NCBI GenBank assembly: GCA_937893225.1
Contig: CALBJM010000201.1
Coordinates: 1 to 5,613 of the forward strand
Length of the DNA stretch: 5,613 bases
Source of the DNA: an uncultured Erysipelotrichaceae bacterium
GTDB lineage: Bacteria > Bacillota_I > Bacilli_A > Erysipelotrichales > Erysipelotrichaceae
Direction of reading: 5' to 3'
Shown: positions 1 through 5,340 of the stretch, piece after piece
Numbering within the stretch: position 1 is the stretch's first letter
Layout of the letters: each line of letters starts with the position of its first letter
The notes under the pieces: model-generated
The model's database searches: none
What the model was told of the DNA's origin: nothing
What the model saw: only the letters and a program-made list of their open reading frames with translations
Translations under genes and position numbers: made by a program

Positions 1-1
1 C

Positions 2-1444
2 TTTCATGATGATGCAATGATATTGGCCTCTTTAGCAGACTCTACACTGACTTCTACAGAAAAGATCTACGATGCATATGGATTATCTACAACAGATACG
101 TTTGAGGACATATATGGTAAAGCAAATAAACCAGTTTTATTTGTAGATGAAGAAAAGCAAACACGCTTTGCATGTGAATCTGCAAAAAATATTGCGGTAC
201 TAACAAAGCAAACAAAAGAAAAAGTAAAAGCATGTCAAATGGATGCTTTGTATCGGGATATCGAGATGCCATTGACAGAAATACTCTATCGCATGGAAAA
301 AGAGGGCATTCGTTGTGATGAAGCAATTTTAAATACGATTGCTTCTGACACATATGCAAGAATTCAACATGAACAAGCGTGTATTTATGAAGAAGCTGGA
401 AAAGAATTTAATATCAATTCTCCAAAACAACTTGCAGAAGTACTTTATGATGATCTAGGCCTGCCAAGTGGAAAAAAACGTACAACTAGTGCAGAAAAAT
501 TAGAAAGCTTGTTAGGTTTTCATGAAATCATTGAACACATTTTGATTTTCCGCAAGTTAAGTAAAATCTATAGTACATATGCAGAAGGATTGAAAAAATT
601 CATCCAAAAAGATGGTAAGATCCATACGATTTACAACCAATGTGCAACGCAAACTGGTAGGCTTTCTTCTTCTGAGCCGAATTTACAAAATATTTCTGTC
701 AGAGATGAAGAAGGTAAACAGATCCGTAAAGCATTTAAGCCTGAAGAAAATTGTCTTTTGATGAGCTGCGATTATCATCAAATTGAATTGCGTATGCTTG
801 CACATATGGCCAATGAAAAAGGTCTCATTGAGGCATTTAATGAAGGTGTAGATGCACATACCAAGACCGCAATGGATATTTTTGATGTGGCAAAAGATGC
901 AGTTACACCAGAAATGCGCAGAAAAGCTAAAACCGTCAATTTTGGTGTTGTGTATGGTATATCTGATTTTGGTCTAGCAAAACAATTGGATGTTTCTAGA
1001 ATGGAGGCCAAAGATTTTATTGAGCGCTATTATGAAAAGTTTCCAGGGATTCGTACATACATGGATGCCATTGTAAAACAATGCGAAAAAGATGGATATG
1101 TTACAACATTGTGTGGTAGAAGAAGGGAAATTCCTGAAATCCACGATAAAAATCACATGGTCAGAGAATTTGGTAAACGTGCTGCAATGAATGCCCCAAT
1201 ACAAGGTTCTGCTGCAGATTTGATCAAGATAGCGATGATTCGTATAGATAAAATGATGCAAGAAAAACATGTGAAAAGTAAAATGATCTTACAAGTACAT
1301 GATGAATTGATATTCAATGTTCCACAAGATGAAGTCGAATGCATGAAAGCATTGATTGAAGATGGCATGAATCATGCGATGCAATTGCAAGTTCCTTTAA
1401 CAAGTGAATGTGCAGTTGGAAAAGACTGGTATGAAGCAAAATAA
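2..1444 (+). CDS. polA: DNA polymerase I, C-terminal part (5' end outside window)
   Basis: Pol I fills gaps and replaces RNA primers during lagging-strand synthesis and excision repair. The reading frame is open to the left edge, so the 5' nuclease domain and the start of the 3'-5' exonuclease domain (roughly 400 residues, judging by family size) lie upstream. About 480 codons are visible. They begin in the remnant proofreading domain, where the exo III motif, normally Y-A-x-E-D, reads FACES (167-181), so the metal-binding Asp is lost. The polymerase domain is complete: TGRLSSSEPNLQN, motif A DYHQIELR (Asp at 770-772), the O-helix RRKAKTVNFGVVYG (917-958) with Arg, Lys, Phe and Tyr in place, RAAMNAPIQGSAAD, and motif C QVHDE (catalytic Asp 1301-1303). 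It should therefore be an active polymerase without proofreading, as in Bacillus-type Pol I. Stop is TAA; coaE follows after 12 nt. Identity is secure. Confidence 0.97.
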   Translation, partial: FHDDAMILASLADSTLTSTEKIYDAYGLSTTDTFEDIYGKANKPVLFVDEEKQTRFACESAKNIAVLTKQTKEKVKACQMDALYRDIEMPLTEILYRMEKEGIRCDEAILNTIASDTYARIQHEQACIYEEAGKEFNINSPKQLAEVLYDDLGLPSGKKRTTSAEKLESLLGFHEIIEHILIFRKLSKIYSTYAEGLKKFIQKDGKIHTIYNQCATQTGRLSSSEPNLQNISVRDEEGKQIRKAFKPEENCLLMSCDYHQIELRMLAHMANEKGLIEAFNEGVDAHTKTAMDIFDVAKDAVTPEMRRKAKTVNFGVVYGISDFGLAKQLDVSRMEAKDFIERYYEKFPGIRTYMDAIVKQCEKDGYVTTLCGRRREIPEIHDKNHMVREFGKRAAMNAPIQGSAADLIKIAMIRIDKMMQEKHVKSKMILQVHDELIFNVPQDEVECMKALIEDGMNHAMQLQVPLTSECAVGKDWYEAK

Positions 1445-1456
1445 GTTGGAGGAAGT

Positions 1457-2068
1457 ATGTTGAAAATTGGTATTACAGGAACAATTGCCTCAGGTAAAAC
1501 AAGTGTCTCTATTCTTTTAAGAAGAAGAGGTTTTACAGTATTCAATTCCGATAATTATGCAAAAATGGCTACGCACAAAGGCAATCCATGTTATGAAAAA
1601 CTGATTGCGATATTGTCTGAAGACGTTATAGATGCAAGTGGTGATATTGATAGAAAAAAAATGGCAGACTGTATTTTTTCAGATGAAGAAAAAAGAAAGG
1701 CTGTGAATGCGGTAGTACATCCATATGTCAAAGAAGGTATGTACAAATTTTTTGAAAATCATAAAACTGAAAAATTTGTATTTGCGGAAGTACCGCTTTT
1801 ATTTGAAGCAAACATGGTCAATGATTTTGACAAGATCTTAGTTGTCACTTGTACAAAAGACACCGCAATTAAAAGAATGATGGAAGACAGAGACTATACA
1901 CAACAACAAGCATTCGCAAGATATGCTTCTCAACTTGATCCTGTCTATCAAAAACAACAAGCAGACACAGTTATAGAAAATGATGGTGATCTAAAAGAAT
2001 TGGATGCAGCGATCAATCGCTATGTTGGTAGTTTGCGAAAGGAATTGCGCAATGGAGCTCAAAAGTAA
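1457..2068 (+). CDS. coaE: Dephospho-CoA kinase
   Basis: This cytosolic P-loop kinase phosphorylates the 3'-hydroxyl of dephospho-CoA with ATP, the last step of coenzyme A synthesis. The product is 203 residues, the usual family length. Visible landmarks are the Walker A loop GTIASGKT (residues 8-15), Asp32 in NSD (family position DAD), VVHPYV (86-91), the hallmark VPLLFEA (112-118), the DKILVV strand (125-130), the Arg-rich lid RMMEDRD (140-146) and RYASQ (155-159), then ADTVIENDGDL (169-179), all in the expected order. The P-loop is slightly unusual, with Thr9 and Ala11 where G-G-I-G-S-G-K is common. The ATG is supported by GGAGG at 1448-1452. It sits between polA and dnaB, as coaE often sits near polA in Firmicutes. 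Its last 17 nt overlap the start of dnaB, suggesting translational coupling. Confidence 0.95.
   Translation: MLKIGITGTIASGKTSVSILLRRRGFTVFNSDNYAKMATHKGNPCYEKLIAILSEDVIDASGDIDRKKMADCIFSDEEKRKAVNAVVHPYVKEGMYKFFENHKTEKFVFAEVPLLFEANMVNDFDKILVVTCTKDTAIKRMMEDRDYTQQQAFARYASQLDPVYQKQQADTVIENDGDLKELDAAINRYVGSLRKELRNGAQK
2038..2043 (+). promoter_or_regulatory. Ribosome binding site of dnaB, inside coaE
   Basis: AAAGGA lies 8 nt before the ATG at 2052, within the last codons of coaE. The upstream in-frame ATG at 2004 would add 16 residues with no resemblance to the family N-terminus and has no comparable site, so this element decides the dnaB start. Confidence 0.7.
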
Positions 2069-3248
2069 AGACACGTATCGCACATATTTGTCTCGTGATT
2101 TGTCTGCTACAGATCTAGATGCATTGATGACATTGTATCAACCACTCGTTGGAGGAGATGCAATATTGGTGTATTTAACATTGGCTTCAGAGAGCCGCAA
2201 CACGATGCAGATGAATCATGCTAGATTATTTCGTTTAATGAATGAAATACAATTGGATACATTCATGCATGCTAAAGCTAGACTGGAAGAATATATGCTT
2301 TTAAGAACGTTTGTCAAAGAAGGAGAAACAAGAAATACATATATGTATATGTTGATTTCTCCACTGAATGCAAAAGACTTTTTAGCCACTTCTTTATATG
2401 CTAGTCGCTTTATGCGTACTGCAGGCAAAAAAACGTATGATGAAAATATGAGCCGTTTTGCGTATTCTTTTGTCAAGACAGAAGGCTACAAAGAAGTTAC
2501 AGTGGCTATGAAAAACATCAAAGAAGAAGACTACGATAATACAATTACATATACACCGATCCAACCAAGATTTCGTTTTCAAGACGATGATACGACAATT
2601 AATTTCGACTATGATCACTTTATCGCTACTACTTCTACAAGCGTATTTCCAAGTGAATTAAGAACACAAGAAAATATGTCGTATATAGGTAAATTAGCTA
2701 CACTATATGGCCTTAGTGCAGATCGTATGCGCATCAATGTAGCGCATAGTATTTCTTTGAAGCGCATGACACTTGATAGAGAACGACTCAAATTCATTTG
2801 CGAAAATGGAAAGCCAGACATTACGAAAGCAAAAGACCCATATACATTACCGCCTGTATCTTTTCTCATGAGCAAACAAAATGGTGCATCTGTTACTTTA
2901 ACAGACAAAAAGATTTTAGAACGACTATCTATGGATATGCATTTTTCACCTGTCGTTATCAATATCATGATCGAATATATTCTTAAAGTATCGGATAATA
3001 GATTGAATTCAAAATTCGTAGATATGGTCGCATCTGAGTGGGCAAGAGATGGCATAGAAACGCGTGAACAAGCACTATTGGAAACAAAGAAAACGATTGG
3101 CAAAACCAATTACAAATACACGAAGCCAGTACAAATTTCTACACCAGAATACTTTAAAGTACCCACCGCAAAACAACCAGAACAACCAAATGAACAACTC
3201 CTTGCACAAATTAAAGCTATGCAAGCAAAGATGGGAGGTGAGAAATAA
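2052..3248 (+). CDS. dnaB: Replication initiation and membrane attachment protein DnaB (Firmicutes type)
   Basis: In Firmicutes, DnaB (not the helicase of that name in E. coli) works with DnaD and DnaI to load the replicative helicase at oriC and at restarted forks. The protein is 398 residues, a little shorter than the roughly 470 of Bacillus. The N-terminal winged-helix-like DDBH1 domain is recognisable around residues 15-45 (DLSATDLDALMTLYQPLVGGDAI without a break; the LYQPLVG part is typical). Near the C-terminus a DDBH2 domain (about 280-345) carries FVDMVASEW (322-330) followed by DGIETREQAL, a relaxed form of the YxxxIxxxW DNA-binding motif with Phe and Val replacing Tyr and Ile. The tail is rich in Gln, Pro and Lys. 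There is no obvious membrane segment. The start overlaps coaE by 17 nt, and the stop overlaps the dnaI ATG by one base (TAATG). Identity rests on these motifs plus the adjacent dnaI. Confidence 0.92.
   Translation: MELKSKDTYRTYLSRDLSATDLDALMTLYQPLVGGDAILVYLTLASESRNTMQMNHARLFRLMNEIQLDTFMHAKARLEEYMLLRTFVKEGETRNTYMYMLISPLNAKDFLATSLYASRFMRTAGKKTYDENMSRFAYSFVKTEGYKEVTVAMKNIKEEDYDNTITYTPIQPRFRFQDDDTTINFDYDHFIATTSTSVFPSELRTQENMSYIGKLATLYGLSADRMRINVAHSISLKRMTLDRERLKFICENGKPDITKAKDPYTLPPVSFLMSKQNGASVTLTDKKILERLSMDMHFSPVVINIMIEYILKVSDNRLNSKFVDMVASEWARDGIETREQALLETKKTIGKTNYKYTKPVQISTPEYFKVPTAKQPEQPNEQLLAQIKAMQAKMGGEK
3234..3241 (+). promoter_or_regulatory. Strong ribosome binding site of dnaI
   Basis: GGAGGTGA is a near-full complement of the 16S 3' end and lies 6 nt before the dnaI ATG, within the last codons of dnaB. 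It is the best ribosome binding site in the window and suggests that dnaI is translated at least as well as dnaB despite the one-base overlap. Confidence 0.8.
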
Positions 3249-4174
3249 TGCAATTAGCAGGATTTAGAGATATTCGTTCAAAAGAAGAATTGCAAAAAGC
3301 TGCAGATCTAGCTAACGACTTAAAAAATGAAAAAGTGCTAGTGGATATATTGGCACATAACAATGTATCACTCTCACAAATTGATTCTCATCCTTATACG
3401 ATCCAGACTTGGTATAAAAAGTATCAAAAATGTATTCGCTGTACAGGATTAAAGAATTGTGCACAAGATACAAGTGGGTATTTTGATAATATTGTAGATG
3501 ATGGTTTCTTGCATACAGAAAAGTGTGCATGTAAATACATGCGTCAAAGACTGAGTGAGAGAAAGCACTTAGAGAATTTTCTTATCAACGATATGCCTGA
3601 AAAGTTGTTTACTGTGCAATTTACTGGCATACAAGTTGAAAAAGAAAACAATGCATATTGGAAAGTGTTGGCAGAATGCATGGCTGCTTGTAATGGTGGA
3701 AGTGGTGTATATCTCTATGGCACTATGGGCAGTGGAAAAACGTATTTGGCTGCTTGCGCTTGCAACCAATTTGCTAGAAATGGCAAGAAAGTGGCATTTA
3801 TTCATTATCCAACATTTGCACAACGTATTGCTGGAAAAGTAGAAACTGGAGAATATAGAAGCGAAGTTCAAAAACTTATGTATGCAAGTTTTGTTGTGAT
3901 GGATGATATAGGTGCAGAAAGTGTAACAGAATGGAATAGAGATACGATTTTATTACCAATTCTCAATGCGCGATATGAAAAAGGATTGCCAACATGGTTT
4001 ACAAGCAATGAAGATTTTACAACGCTGCAAGAGCACTTTACATTTACAAAAAAAGGAAAGATAGAAGAAGTTAAAGCATTGCGTATTATGGAACGCATGC
4101 GTTCTATGGCAAAACCAATTGCTTTGCTTGGCGAAAGCCGCAGACAATATTTATCAAGAACACCTGAAGAATGA
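3248..4174 (+). CDS. dnaI: Primosomal protein DnaI, AAA+ helicase loader
   Basis: DnaI is the ATPase that loads the replicative helicase ring onto single-stranded DNA, acting with DnaB and DnaD. The product is 308 residues, the normal length. The N-terminal helicase-binding domain holds a Cys-rich zinc-site candidate: Cys62, Cys65, Cys71, His89, Cys93 and Cys95. In Bacillus DnaI the zinc is held by Cys and His residues in this region. The C-terminal AAA+ domain has Walker A GTMGSGKT (158-165), Walker B VVMDD (216-220) followed by IGAE, a sensor-1 TSN (252-254) and a likely arginine finger in RIMERMRS (279-286). The ATG overlaps the dnaB stop and has a strong ribosome binding site. The gene ends in TGA inside a terminator-like hairpin, so it is probably the last gene of the unit. 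DnaC-like loaders share the AAA+ core, but the N-terminus and the neighbouring dnaB fit DnaI. Confidence 0.95.
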   Translation: MQLAGFRDIRSKEELQKAADLANDLKNEKVLVDILAHNNVSLSQIDSHPYTIQTWYKKYQKCIRCTGLKNCAQDTSGYFDNIVDDGFLHTEKCACKYMRQRLSERKHLENFLINDMPEKLFTVQFTGIQVEKENNAYWKVLAECMAACNGGSGVYLYGTMGSGKTYLAACACNQFARNGKKVAFIHYPTFAQRIAGKVETGEYRSEVQKLMYASFVVMDDIGAESVTEWNRDTILLPILNARYEKGLPTWFTSNEDFTTLQEHFTFTKKGKIEEVKALRIMERMRSMAKPIALLGESRRQYLSRTPEE

Positions 4175-4189
4175 TCTATCAGGTGTTTT
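4157..4189 (+). terminator. Probable rho-independent terminator at the end of dnaI
   Basis: AACACCTGA (4159-4167) pairs perfectly with TCAGGTGTT (4179-4187), extended outward by a G-U and an A-U pair. Inside, AGA (4168-4170) can pair with TCT (4175-4177) if A4178 bulges, leaving a 4-nt loop. The right arm ends in TTTT (4186-4189), a short U-tract. The dnaI stop codon lies in the loop. The stem is convincing; the short T-run makes it a moderate rather than strong terminator. Confidence 0.65.
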
Positions 4190-4229
4190 AAAATAATGAC
4201 ATTTATCAGAAGCATGAAACGGCAAATTT

Positions 4230-4243
4230 TGAAAGCGATTACC
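4230..4243 (+). promoter_or_regulatory. Candidate cre site (CcpA binding) upstream of pfkA
   Basis: TGAAAGCGATTACC matches the cre consensus TGWNANCGNTNWCA at 13 of 14 positions, with only the last base (C for A) off. CcpA with phosphorylated HPr binds such sites. In Lactococcus lactis the pfk-pyk-ldh operon is activated by CcpA from an upstream cre, which fits the location here, about 100 nt before the likely pfkA transcription start. This call rests on motif matching alone. Confidence 0.45.
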
Positions 4244-4256
4244 AACGCCAAAAAAA

Positions 4257-4270
4257 TGAAAGCGTTTAAC
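4257..4270 (+). promoter_or_regulatory. Second, weaker cre-like sequence
   Basis: TGAAAGCGTTTAAC repeats the TGAAAGCG half of the 4230 site 27 bp downstream and matches cre at 12 of 14 positions; the final CA is replaced by AC. A looser TGAAACGG is also present at 4215. The second copy could be an auxiliary CcpA site or simply chance in AT-rich DNA. Confidence 0.3.
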
Positions 4271-4274
4271 GAAT

Positions 4275-4313
4275 AATTTCGATAGAAATTGTGAAATATT
4301 TATCTTTTTTTTT
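4275..4313 (+). terminator. AT-rich hairpin(s) with a nine-T run, terminator-like
   Basis: Two mutually exclusive stems precede a run of nine T (4305-4313). The first is AATTTC (4275-4280) with GAAATT (4285-4290). The second is GATAGA (4281-4286) with TTTATC (4299-4304), closed inward by ATT (4288-4290) with AAT (4295-4297) around a GTGA loop. The second abuts the T-run as a terminator would, but the stem has only one G-C pair and would be weak. It may be a back-up terminator for dnaI read-through, or just a T-tract upstream of the pfkA promoter. Confidence 0.3.
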
Positions 4314-4324
4314 GGAAAGTGGAA

Positions 4325-4336
4325 TGCTATCATAAT
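4325..4336 (+). promoter_or_regulatory. Candidate pfkA-pyk promoter -10 region
   Basis: TGCTATCAT (4325-4333) reads as an extended -10 (TGnTATCAT, 5 of 6 against TATAAT), and CATAAT (4331-4336) overlaps it as an alternative 5 of 6 match. No good -35 is seen at 16-18 bp spacing; the position falls in the T-run at 4305-4313, as can happen for extended -10 promoters. This would start transcription near 4340 and give a leader of roughly 25 nt. Confidence 0.4.
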
Positions 4337-4353
4337 TGCGGTATTCAAAGAAG

Positions 4354-4359
4354 AAAGGG
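4354..4359 (+). promoter_or_regulatory. Ribosome binding site that sets the pfkA start
   Basis: AAAGGG lies 7 nt before the ATG at 4367. An in-frame ATG at 4319 would add 16 residues absent from the family and would place the start upstream of the candidate promoter. The M-x-x-K-I-G-V-L-T-S-G-G beginning is the standard PfkA N-terminus, so 4367 is chosen. Confidence 0.75.
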
Positions 4360-4366
4360 TACGAGT

Positions 4367-5329
4367 ATGGTAAGAAAAATAGGAGTTCTTACATCTGGTG
4401 GCGATGCACCAGGCATGAATGCAGCAATTCGTTCTGTTACGAGAATTGGTTTGAATAATGGAATTGAAGTTGTTGGTGTTTATAATGGATATAGAGGCTT
4501 GTTGGAAAGTAGTTTTGAAACTCTAACAAGAACAGATGTATCTGATATTCTAGATCGTGGAGGAACTAAGCTTGGTACTGCACGTCTTCCAGAATTTAAA
4601 GAGGAAGAAATACAGGATCAATGCATTAAAAATTTGAAACGTGAAGGAATCGAGGCTCTTGTTGTCGTTGGTGGTGATGGTTCTTATCGTGGCGCACTTG
4701 CGTTGACAAAGAAAGGTATTAATTGTATAGGCTTGCCTGGTACGATTGATAACGATATCCCTGGAACAGACTTTACCATCGGATTCGATACTGCCTTGAA
4801 TACGTGTATAGAAAACGTCGATAAACTGAGAGACACTTCTTCTTCTCATCATAGATGTTCTATCGTGGAAGTTATGGGAAACCATTGTGGTGATCTTGCT
4901 TTATATACCGCAATATCTTGTGGTGCAGAGATGGTCATTACGCCAGAAACTGGCTATGATGAATTAGAAGTTATCGAAAATCTTAGATATTTATCTGATG
5001 CGGCAAAAAAGAATCATGCAATTGTGATCATTTCTGAAAAAATCACTGATACAGATGCATTGGCTAAGAAAGTTTCACTTTCCACAAATTTCTCAGGTCG
5101 TGCCACTGTATTAGGTCACATTCAGCGTGGTGGTTCACCAACTCCAACAGATCGTATGTTGGCATCAAGAATGGGTGAAAAAGCCGTAGACTTGTTGATG
5201 GAAGGTATTGGTGGTCATTGCGTTGGCATTATTGACAATGAAATTACTTCTATGCCAATTCAAGAAGCTTTGGAAAGACCTAAGAAGAGTAGAAAGCAGT
5301 TATATCGTTTATTTGATCGTTTGGTATAA
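4367..5329 (+). CDS. pfkA: ATP-dependent 6-phosphofructokinase
   Basis: This cytosolic tetrameric enzyme phosphorylates fructose 6-phosphate to fructose 1,6-bisphosphate, the committed step of glycolysis. At 320 residues it is the standard bacterial length. Visible motifs are the nucleotide-binding SGGDAPGMN (10-18), Arg73, GGDGS (102-106), the catalytic PGTIDND (124-130, general base Asp128), RDTSSSH with Arg163, EVMG (168-171), Glu224 and GHIQRGGSP (250-258). Gly105 and Gly125 sit where PPi-dependent enzymes carry Asp and Lys, so ATP is the predicted donor. Effector-site residues Arg22, Arg26, Arg55, Asp60, Arg155, Glu188, Lys215 and His217 are present. Two oddities: Asn172 stands where family members have the catalytic Arg (E. 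coli Arg171), and Lys211 of E. coli aligns with Ala213. Pyruvate kinase follows after 11 nt, so the two form a glycolytic operon. Confidence 0.96.
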   Translation: MVRKIGVLTSGGDAPGMNAAIRSVTRIGLNNGIEVVGVYNGYRGLLESSFETLTRTDVSDILDRGGTKLGTARLPEFKEEEIQDQCIKNLKREGIEALVVVGGDGSYRGALALTKKGINCIGLPGTIDNDIPGTDFTIGFDTALNTCIENVDKLRDTSSSHHRCSIVEVMGNHCGDLALYTAISCGAEMVITPETGYDELEVIENLRYLSDAAKKNHAIVIISEKITDTDALAKKVSLSTNFSGRATVLGHIQRGGSPTPTDRMLASRMGEKAVDLLMEGIGGHCVGIIDNEITSMPIQEALERPKKSRKQLYRLFDRLV

Positions 5330-5340
5330 AAAGGGGAATT

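Noticed and set aside
2004..2051. Sixteen-codon N-terminal extension of dnaB from the ATG at 2004
   Set aside because: The added residues do not resemble DnaB and come from the coaE coding sequence in another frame; the ATG at 2052 has a proper AAAGGA at 8-nt spacing.
2615..3109. 164-codon open frame on the - strand within dnaB
   Set aside because: Its translation shows no recognisable domain and lies wholly antisense to a well-supported gene; long antisense frames are expected from the codon bias. Other antisense frames in polA, dnaI and pfkA were dismissed for the same reason.
2798..3267. Two short + strand frames overlapping the dnaB 3' half (2798-2986 and 3064-3267)
   Set aside because: They are out of frame with dnaB, lack ribosome binding sites, and give low-complexity, Lys/Asn/Gln- or aromatic-rich peptides without family features.
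4154..4348. 64-codon - strand frame over the dnaI-pfkA intergenic region
   Set aside because: It runs through the terminator hairpin, poly-T run and putative promoter; the peptide is Phe/Lys/His-rich with no motif, and no neighbouring gene is on that strand.
4319..4366. Sixteen-codon N-terminal extension of pfkA from the ATG at 4319
   Set aside because: PfkA normally starts just before K-I-G-V-L-T-S-G-G, and the ATG at 4367 has AAAGGG 7 nt upstream. The extension overlaps the likely promoter.
4667..4759. Possibility that pfkA encodes a PPi-dependent phosphofructokinase
   Set aside because: The two diagnostic positions are Gly105 (GGDGS) and Gly125 (PGTIDND), as in ATP-dependent enzymes; PPi enzymes carry Asp and Lys there.
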